From Flavobacteriaceae bacterium (GTDB lineage Bacteria; Bacteroidota; Bacteroidia; Flavobacteriales; Flavobacteriaceae), in NCBI GenBank assembly GCA_003443635.1, contig CP031964.1, positions 124,001 through 188,000 on the forward strand: a stretch of 64,000 nucleotides of DNA, given 5' to 3'. This document shows positions 60,889-64,000 of the stretch, piece by piece (the stretch's first letter is position 1; each line of letters begins with the position of its first letter). Under the pieces are notes generated by a model. That model did not search any database. It worked only from the letters and a program-made list of their open reading frames with translations, and was not told the origin of the DNA. The translations under genes were made by a program, and so were the position numbers.

Positions 60889-63291
60889 ATGAAAAAGCTT
60901 ACTTATCTATTTATTGTTTTCTTATTTGTTCAAAATAAAATCATTGCTCAAAATGGAATTTCTAAGCCTCAAAAAGCAATTATTAATTATTTTGAATTAC
61001 CTCGAGAGCAAATTTATTTACACTTAAATAAAAGCACCTATGTTACTGGTGAAGAGTTATGGTTTAAAGGGTATTTTTTCGATTTTCTAAATCAAGTTCC
61101 TTCAACTGCCACAACTAATTTACATATTGGCTTGTATGATACTAATGGGAAGCAAATTCAAAAAAAACTTTTTTTAGGGTTTAATGGTAATACTAATGGT
61201 AGTTTCTCTATAGATTCTTTACTTCAAACTGGGGAATATTATGTAAAAGCAAGTACAAATTGGGGGCGTAATTTTAAAGAAGATCATTCTTATACACAGA
61301 AAATAAAAGTTTTTAATCCAAAAAATGGAAGAACTAGTTCACCAACAAAAAGAGAAAATGTTTCTATATATGATTTTCAGTTTCTTCCCGAAGGTGGTCA
61401 CTTAATTGAAGGTGTAGAAAATTATGTTGGAGTAAAGCTTATTAACTCAAAGGGTAAGGGTATTAGTTTTAATAAAGCAACAATCTATGATGAAAATAAG
61501 GATGAAATAACTTCTTTTAAAAGCAATTCTTTTGGGTTAGGTAAATTTTCGATTTTTTTAAAGCCCAACATGCAATATAATGCAAAAATTGAATTATATG
61601 ATGGAACTATTTTAACAGAAAAACTCCCTCATCCAAAACAAAATGGATTGGCTATTATAGTCATTAACACGCATAAAGATAAAGTGTTTTTAAAACTTAA
61701 TACAAATGAAAATACATTCTCTAATATTAAAGGAAAACCTTATAAATTAATGTTTCATCAAGGCGATAAGAGCATTATTAGTGAAGTAGTATTTAAACAA
61801 AATCTTAGTGTTGAAATAGCAATAGGAAAAAGTGAATTATTTAAAGGGGTAAATATTATTACTTTATTTAATGAGAAAGATCAACCACTTATTGAACGTG
61901 TTATTTTTAATGACTATAATCTAAAAACAGATAAGATAATTATTAGTGAAGCGCAAAAATTAGGGGATTCTATTGAGTTTAATTTAAAATTAAACAGCTC
62001 TAAAAATTCAATATATAACTTAAGTATTTCTACACTTCCTCAAGGCACTATTTCGTATGCCCATGATAAAAATATTCTGTCTACATTTTCATTAAATCCC
62101 TATCTAAAAGGATATGTTGAAAATGCGGCATATTATTTTCAAAATATAACTAAAAAAAAGAAATACGAACTAGACCTGCTACTATTAACCCAAGGGTGGA
62201 GCCAGTACAATTGGAATAATGTATTTAATTTTTCTCCTGTTAAAACATATGATTTTGAAACAGGGCTATCTATTAATAGTTTAATTAATAATAACGTAAA
62301 AGAAAAAAAGAAAGCGCTTCAGCTCTATATACATCTAACAGAAAGTCAAGGCGCTACTCTTATAGATGTTAATAAAGATAATACCATTTTAATTAAAAAC
62401 TTATATTTCAAAAAAGGAGAAGTATTAAAAACGTCATTAATCCGAGCCGATAAAAAAGTTTTACCTACAAGTAGTGTTTTTGAAATAAAGCCTAGATTGA
62501 TTATTGATAGTATTGTTTTTAGTTCTAAAAACCCTAAGATTAATTTAAACCATACTACTAATCTTTTACCTACCTCAATTAAGCCCTTTTTTAGTAAAAA
62601 TATTACAGAACTAGATGAAGTTTTAATAAAAGGGAAAAAGAAAAAAGATGACAATGAATCATCTCCATTTATTAGTGGTTCTCCCGATCGCTTTACAAAA
62701 ATCACACAACGCGAAGTTTCTATATTTCCTCGTATTACAGATTTAATACGCTATAAAGGATATGATGTTATCGATAATTTAGGAAGAGTTGAAATAGTAC
62801 AACGGTTTGGCTCAACATTATCGGGTTCGGGAAGATTAAGTCCTCTTCTTTTTGTAAACGGTATCGCTACAAACAACTTAGGTATTTTAGCATCTTTACG
62901 AACCAGTGATATTGAAGATATATATGTTAATCCTAGAGATATCTCTCAAGGCCCCAGAGGAGCAGGAGGTGTGATTAGAATCAATCTTCGTAAAACATTT
63001 TTACCTACATCTAATACAGATAATACTTCACAAAAAAATTATGCTGAAACAATTATAAATAATGGCTTTGAAGTAACCAAAAGATTTTATACTCCTAAAT
63101 ACAATACTTATTTAAATAATGCTTTTGATAATTATGGTGTTATACATTGGACTCCTGAAATTAGTGTCAAAAATGATGAAACAATCACATTTAGAACAGT
63201 AGACATTCCTAATAAAACATATGTTTTTCATATTGAAGGAATGTCTAATAAGGGTGAGTTAATTTCTCAAAGCATTAAAATACAGAGATAA
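60889..63291 (+). CDS. Large secreted protein with MG2-like repeats and TonB-plug-like C-terminus
   Basis: An 800-residue secreted protein (signal peptide ending IIAQ). The N-terminal 300 residues contain beta domains starting ELPREQIYLHLNKSTYVTGEELWFKGYFFD, reminiscent of alpha-2-macroglobulin MG2 domains. Near the C-terminus, ITDLIRYKGYDVIDNLGRVEIVQRFG...LLFVNGIATN...IEDIYVNPRDISQGPRGAGGVIRINLRK is a TonB-dependent receptor plug without the barrel. Such chimeras occur in Bacteroidetes. It may be part of an outer-membrane uptake or secretion complex. It is a single gene. Confidence 0.78.
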   Translation: MKKLTYLFIVFLFVQNKIIAQNGISKPQKAIINYFELPREQIYLHLNKSTYVTGEELWFKGYFFDFLNQVPSTATTNLHIGLYDTNGKQIQKKLFLGFNGNTNGSFSIDSLLQTGEYYVKASTNWGRNFKEDHSYTQKIKVFNPKNGRTSSPTKRENVSIYDFQFLPEGGHLIEGVENYVGVKLINSKGKGISFNKATIYDENKDEITSFKSNSFGLGKFSIFLKPNMQYNAKIELYDGTILTEKLPHPKQNGLAIIVINTHKDKVFLKLNTNENTFSNIKGKPYKLMFHQGDKSIISEVVFKQNLSVEIAIGKSELFKGVNIITLFNEKDQPLIERVIFNDYNLKTDKIIISEAQKLGDSIEFNLKLNSSKNSIYNLSISTLPQGTISYAHDKNILSTFSLNPYLKGYVENAAYYFQNITKKKKYELDLLLLTQGWSQYNWNNVFNFSPVKTYDFETGLSINSLINNNVKEKKKALQLYIHLTESQGATLIDVNKDNTILIKNLYFKKGEVLKTSLIRADKKVLPTSSVFEIKPRLIIDSIVFSSKNPKINLNHTTNLLPTSIKPFFSKNITELDEVLIKGKKKKDDNESSPFISGSPDRFTKITQREVSIFPRITDLIRYKGYDVIDNLGRVEIVQRFGSTLSGSGRLSPLLFVNGIATNNLGILASLRTSDIEDIYVNPRDISQGPRGAGGVIRINLRKTFLPTSNTDNTSQKNYAETIINNGFEVTKRFYTPKYNTYLNNAFDNYGVIHWTPEISVKNDETITFRTVDIPNKTYVFHIEGMSNKGELISQSIKIQR

Positions 63292-63320
63292 TACAAAGAA
63301 ATTTATAAGTTTTTATACAG

Positions 63321-63686
63321 TTATTCTTTTTTCTCAAGTTTCATAATCAAAGGGAATTCGTAACCACTCTGGTAAAAGGTTCCAGTAATTTTATCTTCTT
63401 TTAAGGTGGCTACATATTTTATACCTGCTTGTGCTAATGTTATGGTTAAAGCTCCATCTTGATAAGTTGTTTTATCCATCGGAATATCTGTTGCACCTTG
63501 CGATGGACTATCCATAGTTGTTGTATAAACACCTTCTTTTTCAGAGATATGAAATAAGATAGGCAGTTCTGTACCTTGTACATTTAAAGTTCCTTTCCAA
63601 GAGCCTTTAATATCTTGTGCATTAATCTGGTAACTACTAATGCTAAACATTAGTAGTGTTATAATTTTAAACATTGTAATTTTCAT
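63321..63686 (-). CDS. Small secreted beta-domain protein
   Basis: A 121-residue protein with signal peptide ending INAQ. The mature part, SWKGTLNVQGTELPILFHISEKEGVYTTTMDSPSQGATDI, is a domain that in other Bacteroidetes proteins precedes an alpha/beta hydrolase. Here it stands alone, with no hydrolase downstream. It is probably a periplasmic or surface beta-sandwich of unknown function. It is convergent with the 800-residue gene (29-nt gap). Confidence 0.75.
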   Translation of the reverse strand: MKITMFKIITLLMFSISSYQINAQDIKGSWKGTLNVQGTELPILFHISEKEGVYTTTMDSPSQGATDIPMDKTTYQDGALTITLAQAGIKYVATLKEDKITGTFYQSGYEFPLIMKLEKKE

Positions 63687-63738
63687 AATTGTTTAATTTA
63701 TGTTTATTCACTGAATTAGTAGCACAATTTAAAAATTG

Positions 63739-63909
63739 TCACACTTTTTTTAAAGTATTGGGTTTAAAATTTCTATAAAGCTGATAATAATCAGTATAAA
63801 GATCATATTGATTATGAACAATGTTATAAATCTCTTTAAGGTTTTTACTAAAAGCTATAACTAAGCCTTCTGATACAACAGTATATGATGCTACTGTGTG
63901 TTTGTGCAT
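63739..63909 (-). CDS. Small hypothetical protein (56 residues)
   Basis: ATG at 63907-63909 gives 56 residues starting MHKHTVASYTVVSEGLVIAF, Tyr- and Asn-rich, without signal or known motif. A longer reading from a GTG at 63937-63939 would add 10 residues. Coding status is uncertain: no promoter or neighbour supports it, but the frame is open and composition is plausible. Confidence 0.4.
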   Translation of the reverse strand: MHKHTVASYTVVSEGLVIAFSKNLKEIYNIVHNQYDLYTDYYQLYRNFKPNTLKKV

Positions 63910-64000
63910 AGATCTTTTATAATCTCCTTGAGTTCCCACATTATTTGATTTTAGATTAATTACTCAGACTAAATTAAAAATATACGTAGCCTTACGTATA

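Noticed and set aside
1..64000. CRISPR arrays, tRNA, rRNA, insertion sequences or prophage
   Set aside because: I looked for regular repeats, cloverleaf-like GC-rich patches, transposase or integrase motifs and found none.

Overview
The window is a stretch of chromosome from a member of the Bacteroidota, most likely a marine Flavobacteriaceae. The DNA is strongly AT-rich. Shine-Dalgarno sequences are essentially absent. Several promoters match the Bacteroidetes pattern (TTG, about 20 nt, TAnnTTTG). Gene content is typical of the family: a B-type sdhCAB operon, a suf operon with DUF2480 and DUF3078 neighbours, GldN-free secreted beta-barrel proteins, VPS10/sortilin-like secreted propeller proteins, and many short lipoproteins. 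I see no rRNA, tRNA, phage, transposase, plasmid or CRISPR feature.

Layout. 0-2.5 kb: 5' end of mutY (cut by the window edge), an HU/IHF gene, a 29-residue basic protein missed by ordinary ORF length cut-offs, and the RNase G/E gene rng. 2.5-15.4 kb: aldo-keto reductase, OmpA-like lipoprotein with exonuclease III, two outer-membrane proteins, glyS, comF, an Ig-like lipoprotein and an omega-amidase. 15.4-25.6 kb: GNAT enzyme, serine hydrolase with an AraC/GyrI-type regulator, methionine aminotransferase with a membrane-anchored MutS homologue, M28 peptidase, then sdhCAB read leftward. 25.8-39 kb: secreted and accessory genes, including two large VPS10-like proteins, an aspartyl protease with PDZ, a CPBP membrane protease, a small lipoprotein, aminopeptidase P and a di-haem peroxidase. 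39-48 kb: aspartate kinase and an ACT-like partner, then a redox/detoxification cluster (DoxX, CMD/AhpD-like, SnoaL-like, cupredoxin) next to brnQ and an AraC-family regulator, an alpha/beta hydrolase, thiL and two paralogous small Cys-rich proteins. 48.5-57.5 kb: suf operon (sufA-like, sufB, lipoprotein, MBL lipoprotein, sufC, sufD, sufS, sufE, DUF59, DUF2480, DUF3078). 57.6-64 kb: MBL hydrolase, hflX, endonuclease/phosphatase family protein, a large TonB-plug-like protein, and two small leftward genes.

Most interesting points. (1) A 30-bp exact repeat carrying two TGGAC half-sites 21 bp apart lies upstream of both doxX and the CMD-SnoaL-cupredoxin operon, beside an AraC-family gene; this looks like a small self-contained regulon. 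(2) Two paralogous small Cys-rich proteins share a two-block promoter with exactly conserved spacing. (3) Between 30.1 and 33.0 kb, single genes on alternating strands are separated by degenerate copies of a repeat ending in a hairpin whose stem shows compensatory changes. (4) The suf operon has a structured 5' leader, an internal promoter before sufE, and two lipoprotein genes (one an MBL hydrolase) inserted between sufB and sufC. (5) A 52-bp perfect palindrome serves as the shared terminator of two convergent genes. All functional statements are from reading the sequence; no database search was run.
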